A DNA stretch of 64,000 nucleotides from Prado023 sp963818445. GTDB lineage: Bacteria > Actinomycetota > Actinomycetes > S36-B12 > CAIYMF01. Below the pieces are notes generated by a model. The model was not told the DNA's origin. It ran no database searches and saw only the letters and a program-made list of their open reading frames with translations. This document shows positions 33,895 to 42,740 of the stretch, in pieces (the first letter of the stretch is position 1; the number at the start of each line of letters is the position of its first letter). The DNA lies in the NCBI GenBank assembly GCA_963818445.1, contig CAWFSG010000021.1, positions 124,001 through 188,000 of the forward strand, given 5' to 3'. Both the position numbers and the translations under genes were made by a program.

Positions 33895-36054
33895 TCAGCT
33901 CGCCGGTGCGCGTCGGGGTCGGGCCGCCCGGACCTCGATCAGGTGCTCCTGGAGGTCGCGGCACGGCCGGCCGTCGGCATCGGTGATGTGCGGCGTCCAG
34001 CTGCCGTCGGGCTGGCCGATCCAGGCCTTGGTGGCATCGTCGAACCCCATGTCGATGAGCGCCGAGACCTGGGTGGCGTGCTCGGCTCCGAGGCGGACCA
34101 GGACCTCGACGCGTCGGTCGAGGTTGCGGTGCATGAGGTCCGCGGAGCCGATCCAGGTCTCCGTGTCGCCGCCGTTGGCGAACTCGTAGGCCCGGCTGTG
34201 CTCGAGGAACCGACCGAGCACCGAGTGCACCCGGATGTTGTCGCTCAGTCCCGGCACCCCCGGGCGAACCGCGCAGATGCCGCGGACCCAGATATCGACC
34301 CCGACCCCCGCCTGCGAGGCCCGGTACAGGGCGTCGATGATGCCCTCGTCGACGATGGAGTTGCACTTGAACCGCACCCGGGCCGGGCGTCCTTCGCGAT
34401 GGTGTGCGACCTCCCGCTCGATCCGCTCCACGAGGCCGGTGCGGATCGAGTGCGGCGCCACCAGCAGCCGGTTGTACGTGGTGTTCATCGAGTAGCCCGA
34501 CAGCACGTTGAACACGTTCGAGACGTCCTCGCCGACGGCCGGATCCGTCGTGAGCAGGCCCATGTCCTCGTAGAGCCGCGCGGTCTTCGGGTGGTAGTTG
34601 CCGGTGCCGATGTGCACGTAACGGCGCAGCCGCTCGCCGTCGTCGCGGACGACCATGCTCAGCTTGCAGTGCGTCTTGAGGCCCACGAGTCCGTAGACCA
34701 CATGAACGCCCTGGCGCTCCAGCTTGCGCGCCCAGGAGATGTTGGCCCGCTCGTCGAACCGGGCCTTGATCTCCACGAGCGCCAGGACCTGCTTGCCGGC
34801 CTGCGCCGCGTCGATCAGGGCGTCGACGATCGGGGAGTCCCCGGATGTGCGGTACAGCGTCTGCTTGATCGCCAGGACCTTGGGGTCGGCCGCGGCCTGC
34901 TCGAGGAAGCGCTGCACGCTGGTGGAGAAGCTGTCATAGGGGTGGTGCAGCAGCACGTCGTGGTCACGCATCGCCTCGAGGACGTCCGGTGGTGCAGCGG
35001 TCTCGACGTCGGAGAGCTGCGGGCTGGTCTTGGGCAGGAACGCGGCCTCCTTGAGGTCCTGGCGATCCAGCCCGATGATCGTCCAGAGCCCGGTGAGGTC
35101 CAGGGGTCCGGGGAGCGAGAACACCTCCTCCTCGGAGATCCCCAGCTCGCGGACCAGCAGCTCGAGGACGTACGGGTCGATCGAGCGCTCCACCTCCAGG
35201 CGGACGGGCGGCCCGAACCGCCGGCGGTTCAGCTCGCGCTCCAGGGCCTTGAGCAGGTTCTCCGCGTCGTCCTCCTCGACCTCGACGTCCTCGTTGCGCG
35301 TCACCCGGAATGAGTGCTGCTGCAGGATGTCCATCCCCGGGAAGAGGTCCGACAGGTTCGCGGCGATGACGTCCTCGAGGGGGACGAACCGTTCGGGCCC
35401 GACCTGCAGGAAGCGCGGCAGGCTCTGCGGGACCTTGACCCGGGCGAACAGCTCGGTGCCGGTGCCGGGGTTGCGTACGACGACGGCGAGGTTGAGGCTC
35501 AGCCCGGAGATGTAGGGGAACGGGTGCGCCGGGTCCACGGCCAGCGGGGTCAGGACCGGGAACACCTTCTCGGCGAACGTCCGCTGGAGCAGCGCGCGCT
35601 CGTCGTCGGTGGCCTGGTGGTAGCGCAGCAGCTGGATCCCCTCGGCGCGGAGCCCCGGCAGGACCGAGTCGCCGAAGCAGGTCGCGTGCCGGTCCATGAG
35701 GATCCGGGTGCGGCTCAGGATCAGCTCGAGCAGGTCGCGCGGCATGAGCCCGCTGGCCGCGCGCACGGCGATCCCCGCGTCGATGCGCCGCTTGAGCCCG
35801 GCGACGCGGACCATGAAGAACTCGTCGAGGTTCGAGGCGAAGATGGCCAGGAACTTGGCCCGCTCCAGCAGCGGCAGGGACTCGTCCTCGGCGAGTTCGA
35901 GCACCCGCTCGTTGAACGACAGCCAGGAGAGCTCGCGATCGGCGAAGCGATCGGCCGGTAGGGGTTCGGTCGCCCGTGAGCTGGAAGGGGGCAGGGATTC
36001 GACCGGCTGCGCCGTCGACTCCTCCACGTGCGGCTGCGTCGCGGTGTCGGACAC
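33895..36054 (-). CDS. ppk: polyphosphate kinase 1
   Basis: The 719-residue enzyme has the full Ppk1 architecture: N-terminal RELSWLSFNERVLELAED, head domain, and two phospholipase-D-like catalytic domains. Conserved segments are YDSFSTSVQRFLEQAA, ALVEIKARFDERANI and VHIGTGNYHPKTARLYEDMGL; the second contains a catalytic His in the family's HxK-type site. It makes polyphosphate from ATP reversibly. GTG 36054 follows GGGAGGAGG. It stands 33 nt after mshD and 69 nt before the CHAD gene. Opposite it lies pstSCAB, so phosphate import and storage are side by side. Confidence 0.97.
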   Translation of the reverse strand: MSDTATQPHVEESTAQPVESLPPSSSRATEPLPADRFADRELSWLSFNERVLELAEDESLPLLERAKFLAIFASNLDEFFMVRVAGLKRRIDAGIAVRAASGLMPRDLLELILSRTRILMDRHATCFGDSVLPGLRAEGIQLLRYHQATDDERALLQRTFAEKVFPVLTPLAVDPAHPFPYISGLSLNLAVVVRNPGTGTELFARVKVPQSLPRFLQVGPERFVPLEDVIAANLSDLFPGMDILQQHSFRVTRNEDVEVEEDDAENLLKALERELNRRRFGPPVRLEVERSIDPYVLELLVRELGISEEEVFSLPGPLDLTGLWTIIGLDRQDLKEAAFLPKTSPQLSDVETAAPPDVLEAMRDHDVLLHHPYDSFSTSVQRFLEQAAADPKVLAIKQTLYRTSGDSPIVDALIDAAQAGKQVLALVEIKARFDERANISWARKLERQGVHVVYGLVGLKTHCKLSMVVRDDGERLRRYVHIGTGNYHPKTARLYEDMGLLTTDPAVGEDVSNVFNVLSGYSMNTTYNRLLVAPHSIRTGLVERIEREVAHHREGRPARVRFKCNSIVDEGIIDALYRASQAGVGVDIWVRGICAVRPGVPGLSDNIRVHSVLGRFLEHSRAYEFANGGDTETWIGSADLMHRNLDRRVEVLVRLGAEHATQVSALIDMGFDDATKAWIGQPDGSWTPHITDADGRPCRDLQEHLIEVRAARPRRAPAS

Positions 36055-36087
36055 GACAACCTCCTCCCGATGCGCTGTCGAATGAGT

Positions 36088-37137
36088 CTATCGACGGAAC
36101 AGCGTGTCGCTGTCCCAGGGAGCGAACCCCAGCGCCCGGTACAGCGAGATCGCGGCCTCGTTGTCGGCATCCACGTAGAGCAGGGCCGCGGACAGGCCCA
36201 GGTGGCGCAGGTGGTGCAGGCCAGCCAGCGTCAGGCTCCGACCCAGGCCCTGCCCACGCATGCCCGGGTCGACGCCCACGACGTAGACCTCGCCGATCGG
36301 TTCGTGGGCGTGCGCCGCGGGCGCCGGGCCGCCGCCGGCTTGGGCGCCGGCGTGGGCGTGCACGTGGGGGCGGGTGGCGTCCTCGACGTGCGTGTGGGGG
36401 TGGGCGTGGGGGGCGTCGTCGAGGTGGGGGTGGCCATGGCCGTGGCTGTGCACCTTGGTCCAGTGGAACCCGACGAGCCGGCCGTCCTCAGCCTCGGCGA
36501 GCAGGAACCCGTCCGGGTCGAACCAGGGCTCGGCCATCCGCTGCTCGAGGTCCTCTCGGGTCCAGCTGCCCTGATCCGGGAGGTCGGTGAACGCGGCGGC
36601 GTTCAGCGCCAGCCAGTCGTCGACGTCGCGCTCGGCGTCGAAGGAGCGCAGGGTGATGCCGGAGGGCAGCTCCACGGGGTCGAGGGGGGCGAACAGGGAG
36701 CGCCGGAGCTGCCACAGGCGGCGCACGCGGTGGAAGCCGTGGGCTGCCGCCAGTTCGTTCGCCGCGGCATCGGCGCCGTGGGCCCACAGCCGCAGGCGCC
36801 CCGGATGGGCCGCGGCCTGGCGGACGAGCTCGTCGACCAGCATGCCGCCCAGCCCCCGGCGCCGGGCCGACGGGCTCACAGCGAGTTCGGCAGCCGGCCC
36901 TTCGGATGCCTCGCTGAGGTCGAGGTGGGCGTACCCGAGCAGGCCCGGCATGCCCTGCTGCTCGGCCAGCAGGTGCACGGAGTCGCTGCCACCGTGGCGC
37001 AGGTGCAGCACGACGTGCTCACTCAAGGGGTAGGCGCCGTCGATGCGCGCGGATTCATCGGCCAGTGCGAGGGCGGCAAGGATCTCGTCGTGCGTGAGGT
37101 GCGAGGCGACCCGGACTCGAGCGTCGGGTGCACTCAC
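36088..37137 (-). CDS. mshD: mycothiol synthase with a histidine-rich insertion
   Basis: The 349-residue protein has two GNAT acetyltransferase domains. The first includes ELAVSPSARRRGLGGMLVDELV and the second VYVVGVDPGMRGQGLGRSLT, both acetyl-CoA sites. MshD acetylates Cys-GlcN-Ins to finish mycothiol. The start GTG overlaps the glnR stop by 4 nt; a GlnR-MshD neighbour pair is also known in M. tuberculosis. The odd feature is an insertion at about residues 230-281, between WTKVH and GEVYVVG, containing 14 His residues in HxH runs such as HSHGHGHPH and HAHPHTH. Relatives I know have only a short loop here. It could bind Zn or Ni. Confidence 0.93.
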   Translation of the reverse strand: MSAPDARVRVASHLTHDEILAALALADESARIDGAYPLSEHVVLHLRHGGSDSVHLLAEQQGMPGLLGYAHLDLSEASEGPAAELAVSPSARRRGLGGMLVDELVRQAAAHPGRLRLWAHGADAAANELAAAHGFHRVRRLWQLRRSLFAPLDPVELPSGITLRSFDAERDVDDWLALNAAAFTDLPDQGSWTREDLEQRMAEPWFDPDGFLLAEAEDGRLVGFHWTKVHSHGHGHPHLDDAPHAHPHTHVEDATRPHVHAHAGAQAGGGPAPAAHAHEPIGEVYVVGVDPGMRGQGLGRSLTLAGLHHLRHLGLSAALLYVDADNEAAISLYRALGFAPWDSDTLFRR

Positions 37138-37862
37138 CGCACGGGTTCGCGCAGGGTCGCGGCGGTCGCCACATCCAGCACGTCGTCCTGGCGCGGCGGC
37201 ACGAACCGGTAGCCCACATTGCGGACGGTGCCGATCAGTCCCTCATGCTCGGCGCCCAGCTTGGCGCGCAGCCGGCGCACGTGGACATCCACCGTGCGCG
37301 TGCCGCCGAAGTAGTCGTAGCCCCAGACCTCCTGCAGCAGCTGCGCCCGGGTGAAGACTCGCCCGCCATGGCTGCCCAGGAACCGCAGCAGCTCGAACTC
37401 CTTGAACGTGAGGTCCAGGCTGCGACCCCGGATGCGGGCGCTGTAGGCGCTCTCGTCGATCACGAGGTCACCGAGGCGCATCTCCCCGTCGGAGTCGGCC
37501 TCGTCGGCCACGACGACGCGTCCGATCGCCAGGCGCAGGCGGGCCTCGACCTCAGCCGGCCCCGCCGCGTCCAGCAGGACGTCGTCGATGCCCCACTCGG
37601 CGTTGACCGCGGCCAGCCCGCCCTCGGTCGTGATCAGGATGACCGGGCAGTCGACGCCCGTCTGGCGGATCAGTCGCGTCAGGGCCCGGATGTGGGCGAG
37701 GTCGCGGCGGCCGTCGATGAGCAGGGCGTCGGACTTCGGTGCGTTGAGCAGGGCGCTGGCCTCGGCCGGCAGGACGCGAACGTGGTGGGCGAGCAATCCG
37801 AGGGCTGGCAGGACCTCCCCGGAGGGCCCCAGCGAGGCCGTCATCAGCAGCAGCCTGCTCAT
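37134..37862 (-). CDS. glnR: OmpR-family transcriptional regulator GlnR
   Basis: The 242-residue protein has an atypical receiver-like N-terminal domain (LLLMTASLGPSGEVLPALGLLAHHVRV) and a C-terminal winged helix with SLDLTFKEFELLRFLGSHGGRVFTRAQLL and RTVDVHVRRLRAKLG. The pattern DALLIDGRRDLAHIR and EGGLAAVNAEWGIDDVLLDAAGPAEVEARLRL closely follows mycobacterial GlnR, the orphan regulator of nitrogen assimilation. No histidine kinase is adjacent. ATG 37862 follows GGAG by 7 nt. It is first in the run glnR-mshD-ppk-CHAD-mutT1 and divergent from a thioredoxin-like gene. Confidence 0.9.
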   Translation of the reverse strand: MSRLLLMTASLGPSGEVLPALGLLAHHVRVLPAEASALLNAPKSDALLIDGRRDLAHIRALTRLIRQTGVDCPVILITTEGGLAAVNAEWGIDDVLLDAAGPAEVEARLRLAIGRVVVADEADSDGEMRLGDLVIDESAYSARIRGRSLDLTFKEFELLRFLGSHGGRVFTRAQLLQEVWGYDYFGGTRTVDVHVRRLRAKLGAEHEGLIGTVRNVGYRFVPPRQDDVLDVATAATLREPVR

Positions 37863-37958
37863 GGGCGGACTCCGATCCGTCGCGATGTGGGCAATCCCCG
37901 GTGCCAAGGATACGGCAGGATGGGAATCCCCACCCGGCCCGGAGGTGTTGTACCGGCC

Positions 37959-38519
37959 ATGACCGGCTTCTACGTGCTCCTCGTCGTGCTCGTCGCTGCC
38001 ACCCTGTTCGGGCTCTGGCGGCAGCGCACCGATGGGCGGATGCGGACGGTGGGGACCGTCCCGGCGCCGGTTCCGGCGGGTGGTGGGGCAGCTGGTGGAG
38101 TGGCCGGAACTGGCGCGGGAACCGCCGGGGCCACGGCCGGGGACGACTCCGAGCCGTTGATCATCGACGGGCATCCCATCGAGGTCGCCGACCACACGGT
38201 GATCCCCGCAGCCGATGTCCTTGGACCGGCTGATCTGGGCCAGCCCCTCGGCGAGCAGGCCACCCTCCTGCAGTTCTCCTCGGCCTTCTGCGCGCCCTGC
38301 CGTGCCACCAAGGTGGTGCTCGGTGACGTGGCTCAGATGGTTCCCGGCGTGGTCCACATCGAGGTCGACGCCGAGTCGCACCTCGACCTCGTGCGCCAAC
38401 TGGACGTCACCCGGACCCCCACGGTGCTGGTGCTGGACGCCACGGGACGGATCCGTACCCGCGCCACGGGCGCCCCGCGAAAGGCCGACGTGATCGCCGC
38501 GCTCGGCGAGGTCATCTGA
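37959..38519 (+). CDS. membrane-anchored thioredoxin-like protein (ThiX type)
   Basis: The 186-residue protein has an N-terminal helix (MTGFYVLLVVLVAATLFGLW), a Gly/Ala-rich linker of about 40 residues and a thioredoxin domain with LLQFSSAFCAPCRATKVVL, an FCAPC redox site. The cis-Pro is in VTRTPTVLVLD. It resembles the ThiX protein encoded near glnR in mycobacteria, and its divergent position from glnR supports that. The N-in topology of a single helix does not decide whether the domain is cytosolic or outside. Start ATG has GGAGG about 13 nt upstream, which is weak. Confidence 0.82.
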   Translation: MTGFYVLLVVLVAATLFGLWRQRTDGRMRTVGTVPAPVPAGGGAAGGVAGTGAGTAGATAGDDSEPLIIDGHPIEVADHTVIPAADVLGPADLGQPLGEQATLLQFSSAFCAPCRATKVVLGDVAQMVPGVVHIEVDAESHLDLVRQLDVTRTPTVLVLDATGRIRTRATGAPRKADVIAALGEVI

Positions 38520-38874
38520 GTCGCGGGCCTCGGGTCGGCCACGCAGTGTCCGGCAGGGATCAGCGGCTTCGAGGATGGCGGGCTCGTCGGTGGGGCATCG
38601 CCGCTGCAGGGCCCGGCGAACTCGGGCCCGCCTCGGATTGGCGTGGCTGGCCTCGGTGCTCCCATTGCCGCGTCTGAACCGCCTCAAGACCGGTCAGCGC
38701 CAATCCGTGCCCCGAGTGCCGCGAAAGAGCCTGCGTTGGGGCGCCATTCGCGGCAGTCGGCGCACCTCGGGGGTGAGTGTGTCCAGCCGGGTCGGCGTAA
38801 CGCGGCAGATCCTGCACCGCCGTGGCCACTGAGCCCGTCCGCACCCGCTGGCGACTGTGAGTGCGCGACTCAGT
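38520..38874. other. 355-nt intergenic region without a gene; contains a long nested inverted repeat
   Basis: No convincing coding frame, tRNA or repeat family is seen here between convergent genes. The one structured part is at about 38615-38720. ACTCGGG (38620-38626) and GGATTGGCG (38635-38643) are answered in reverse order by CGCCAATCC (38698-38706) and CCCGAGT (38711-38717), giving a two-part stem with a loop of about 54 nt. It may be a terminator or a small structured RNA; strand is undecided. Confidence 0.45.
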
Positions 38875-39785
38875 TCAGTTCCGCCCCCGGAGCAGCACCC
38901 CGGTGGCGATCTCCAGCACGCACAGGGCGGCCAGCGGACGGTGCGGCCGTCGGGGGTGTCGGCCGCGGCGTCCACCTCGGCGATGTCGAGGCTGACCACG
39001 CGTGGATCGGTGCCAGCAGCGCGCGCGGCAGTGCGCAGCTCGCGGGCGCTGATCCCGCCGGGCACGGAGGCCGGGCAGGCCGGCGCCACAGCGCGGTCGC
39101 AGACGTCCACGTCCAGGTCGACATGGATGCGGGCCGCCGGGCCGCCACCGGCGATCTCCAGGGCCTCAGCCATCGCATCGGCCATCGGGCGGCGCTCGAG
39201 CTCCTCGCGGCTGATCACGGTGATCCCGAGCTCCCGGGCGCGTGCGGCGTAGAACGCAGAGTTGGCGAAGTCGCTGATTCCGATCTGGACCACACGTCGG
39301 CCGTCCAGCCCGGACTCGACCAGACGCCGAACCGGGGAGCCGTTGGAGCGTCCGTCACGAAGGTCGTGGTGGGCATCGAGGGTGATCAGGCCGTCGGCGC
39401 AGGCGCCGTGGGCCACGGCGAACGTGATCGAGTTGTCCCCGCCGAGGGCAAGCACCGGGGCTCGGGGAAACAGCCGAACAGCCTCGATCGTTGCGCGCTC
39501 GCCGGCGGGGGTGTCCGGGTCGGACTGGTCCCCGAGGTCGACGAGCATCAGCTCCGCCAGGTCGAGACCCGCGGAGGGAACGTACGTGGAGTAGCGCGCC
39601 AGGGCCGCGCGAATGGCCGCCGGGGTCGTGTCGGCGCGGGTCGGCGAGATCGAGGTCGCATGCGCGGGCACCCCGAGCAGCGCCATCTGGACCGGCCGGG
39701 GGGAGCGGTCGGACGGCCAGGAGTGCTCGTCGGTGCAGGCCTGGATCCACGCCGAGGCGCGCGGCCAGTTCGGGTCGTCAGCCAC
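38875..39785 (-). CDS. hutG: formimidoylglutamase-like ureohydrolase, -1 frameshift near the end
   Basis: The product, about 303 residues after correction, is an arginase-fold enzyme with the manganese motifs ALGGDNSITFAVAHG, ITLDAHHDLRDG, IHVDLDVDVCDRAVAPACP and SLDIAEVDAAADTPDGRT. In the hut operon it should hydrolyse N-formimino-glutamate to glutamate and formamide. The frame is lost after GRTVR: one missing base near 38932-38940 would give LAALCVLEIATGVLLRGRN and a stop at 38875, a standard ending. GTG 39785 is 5 nt after GGAG and overlaps the hutI end. It is last in hutHUIG. Confidence 0.87.
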
Positions 39786-41046
39786 GGTCACTCCAGCCCG
39801 AGCCCGGGCGGTTGGCCGAGCCAGAAACCGCACCCGAGGCGGGGCCGGTTCCCCGCGCGCTCACGCGCTTCCCCCCACGCCACACCGCCGCGACGAGGTC
39901 CACGCCCGGACGGTAGGCCAGATGGACGTAGCTCGGGGCGGCGAGCAGCACGAGGTCCGCCGGTCCACCGACGATGATCCGGCCGAGCCCGTCTCGACGC
40001 AGGGCGCGAGCGCCCCCGTGGGTCGCTGCCCGCAGGGCCTCGGCGACGGTCATGCGCATCTCGCGGACGGCCATGGCGATGCACCACGGCATCGAGGTCG
40101 TGAACGAGGTCCCGGGGTTGCAGTCGGTGGCCAGGGCGACCGACACGCCCGCGTCCAGGAGCCGACGGGCATCGGGATAGGGCGAGCGGGTGCTGAACTC
40201 GGCACCGGGCAGCAGCGTGGCGACGGTGCCGGAGCCGACGAGCACATCGACGTCGGTATCGGTGAGGTGCGTGCAATGGTCCGCGGACGCCGCCCCCATC
40301 TCGACCGCCAGCGCGACACCGGGGCCGGGGCCCAACTGGTTGGCGTGCACGCGTGGGCCGAGCCCTGCGCGGATGCCGGCTTCGAGAACCGTCCGCGCCT
40401 CGTCGGCGTCGAAGGCGCCGCGTTCGCAGAACACGTCGATCCAACGTGCGGGCGGGGCGCAGGCATCGAGCATCGGCCCGGTGACGAGGTCGAGGTAGCC
40501 GGGACGGTCCTCGCGGTACTCCTCGGGCACCACATGTGCCCCAAGGAACGTGACCTCGTCGGTGAACTCCGCGGCGATCCGGCAGGCCCTCGCCTCCTGC
40601 TCCACGGTGAGGCCGTACCCGGACTTGATCTCGAACGTGGTCGTCCCGGAGCGCACGAGCTCGTCGACGAGGCCCTGCACGACGGCGCGCAGCTGCTCGT
40701 CCGTGGCGGACCGCGTTGCGGCCACGGTCGAGCGGATCCCGCCGGCGGAGTAGGGCTGCCCAGTCATGCGGGCGGCGAACTCCGCGGACCGGTCTCCGGC
40801 GAAGACCAGGTGTGCGTGCGAGTCCACGAAGCCCGGGATCACCGCCGCACCAGCACAGTCGTGGCGCTCGTCGGCCGCGGGAGCCCCTTGCGCCGGCCCG
40901 ATCCAGGCGATCCGGTCGTCCTCGACAACGATCGCTGCGTCTGTGAGCACTCCCAGCGCCCACTCGTCGTGACCGGAGCTCGGAGCGTGGCCGTGCGGGT
41001 CGTTGGTGACGAGCATGCCAATCCCGTCGAGCAGCGTGGTCGTCAC
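39778..41046 (-). CDS. hutI: imidazolonepropionase
   Basis: The 422-residue amidohydrolase converts imidazolone propionate to N-formimino-glutamate. It shows the metal site VIPGFVDSHAHLVFAGDRSAEF, TTTFEIKSGYGLTVEQE, LGAHVVPEEYR, ADHCTHL and VALATDCNPGTSF. The C-terminal end, past about residue 405, is unrelated low-complexity sequence (GTGPASGAVSGSANRPGSGW). It starts with GTG in a 4-nt overlap with the hutU stop and runs 8 nt into the next gene. Confidence 0.95.
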   Translation of the reverse strand: MTTTLLDGIGMLVTNDPHGHAPSSGHDEWALGVLTDAAIVVEDDRIAWIGPAQGAPAADERHDCAGAAVIPGFVDSHAHLVFAGDRSAEFAARMTGQPYSAGGIRSTVAATRSATDEQLRAVVQGLVDELVRSGTTTFEIKSGYGLTVEQEARACRIAAEFTDEVTFLGAHVVPEEYREDRPGYLDLVTGPMLDACAPPARWIDVFCERGAFDADEARTVLEAGIRAGLGPRVHANQLGPGPGVALAVEMGAASADHCTHLTDTDVDVLVGSGTVATLLPGAEFSTRSPYPDARRLLDAGVSVALATDCNPGTSFTTSMPWCIAMAVREMRMTVAEALRAATHGGARALRRDGLGRIIVGGPADLVLLAAPSYVHLAYRPGVDLVAAVWRGGKRVSARGTGPASGAVSGSANRPGSGWSDRG

Positions 41047-42720
41047 GGAGCGCCGCCCTCCTGCATCGGGATCCTCAGGCCCTTCTCGGCGGCCACGCGC
41101 GCCGCGATGTCGTACCCGGAGTCCACATGGCGGATGACGCCCATGCCCGGGTCGTTGGTCAGGACGCGCTCGAGCTTCTGGGCGGCCAACGGGGTTCCGT
41201 CGGCGACCGAGACCTGGCCGGCGTGGATCGACCGACCGATGCCCACGCCGCCACCGTGGTGGATGGACACCCAGGAGGCTCCGGATGCGGTGTTGACCAG
41301 GGCGTTGAGCAGCGGCCAGTCGGCGATCGCGTCGGAGCCGTCGAGCATCGACTCGGTCTCCCGGTACGGCGAGGCCACCGATCCGGTGTCGAGGTGGTCG
41401 CGACCGATCACGATCGGGGCGCTCACCGCCCCTGTGGCCACCAGGTCGTTGAACATCAGTCCGGCCTCGGCGCGCTCGCCCTGGCCCAGCCAGCAGATCC
41501 GCGCGGGCAGGCCCTGGTGGGCGATGCGTTGACCCGCCGCCCGGATCCAGCGCTCGAGCGGCTCGTTGTCGGGGAAGAGCTTGCAGCACCGCGGCATCCG
41601 TGGTGGTGATGTCGCCCGCATCCCCGGACAGGGCCACCCAGCGGAAGGGTCCCTTGCCCTCGCAGAACAGCGGACGGATGTAGGCCGGCACGAACCCGGG
41701 GAAGTCGAAGGCGCGCGTGTAGCCGGCCAACTCGGCCTCGCCGCGGATCGAGTTGCCGTAGTCGAAGACCTCGGCGCCGGCGTCCATGAACCCGACCATG
41801 GCCTCGACGTGGCGGGCCATCGACTCACGTGCCCGCGTGGTGAAGCCCTCGGGATCGGCGGCCGCGAGGTCGTGCCACTGCTCGACCGTGACACCGATCG
41901 GGCAGTAGGCCAGCGGGTCGTGTGCGGAGGTCTGGTCGGTGACGATGTCGATGGCCACCCCGCGGCGCAGCAGCTCGGGGAGGACCTCAGCCGCGTTGCC
42001 GACAACGCCCACGCTGTGCCCGCGCCGCTCGGCCTTCGCAGCCAGGGCCCTCTCGATGGCGACGTCGAGGTCGTCGGTCCACTCGTCGAGGTAGCGGTGA
42101 TCGACGCGCCTGGCCAGCCGGGTGGCGTCCACGTCGATGATCAGGCACGCGCCCTCGTTCATCGTGACGGCCAGCGGCTGGGCCCCGCCCATGCCCCCGC
42201 ACCCGGCGGTGAGCGTCAGCGTGCCGGCCAGCGTCCCGCCGAAGCGCTTGGCAGCCACGGCCGCGAACGTCTCGTAGGTGCCCTGCACGATCCCCTGGGT
42301 GCCGATGTAGATCCAGGATCCGGCGGTCATCTGGCCGTACATCGTCAGGCCCAGGGCCTCGAGCCGGCGGAACTCCGGCCACGTGGCCCAGTCGCCGACC
42401 AGGTTGGAGTTCGCGATCAGCACCCGGGGCGCCCACTCGTGGGTCCGCATCACCCCGACGGGCTTGCCGGACTGGACCAGCATCGTCTCGTCGTCGCGCA
42501 GGGTCGTCAGGGTCCGGACCAGCGCGTGGAAGCTCGGCCAGTCGCGCGCGGCCCGACCGGTGCCCCCGTAGACGACCAGCGAATCGGGGTGCTCAGCCAC
42601 CTCGGGGTCGAGGTTGTTCTGCAGCATCCGCAGGGCGGCCTCCTGCGGCCAGCCCAGGGCGGTCCGGGTGCTGCCGCGGGGCGCGCGAACGGGGACCGGC
42701 GTGCCGAGGTCGTGTGCCAT
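41043..42720 (-). CDS. hutU: urocanate hydratase, +1 frameshift
   Basis: The product, about 558 residues after correction, is urocanase, an NAD-dependent enzyme that hydrates urocanate. Family marks are LVVYGGTGRAARDWPSF, WIYIGTQGIVQGTYETF, LTAGCGGMGGAQPLAVT (NAD site with the catalytic Cys region) and YGNSIRGEAELAGY. The frame breaks after DAAVLQ: skipping one base near 41577-41582 gives LFPDNEPLERWI and the standard ending through SWVSIHHGGGVGIGRS and GMGVIRHVDSGYD. ATG 42720 lies 6 nt after AAGGAG. Second gene of hutHUIG. Confidence 0.92.
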
Positions 42721-42740
42721 CGTCATCTCCTTCTCGGTGG

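Noticed and set aside
38575..38832. Open frames in the 38520-38874 gap
   Set aside because: Composition is Arg/Ser-rich, there is no ribosome site or leaderless box, and they run through the inverted repeat.
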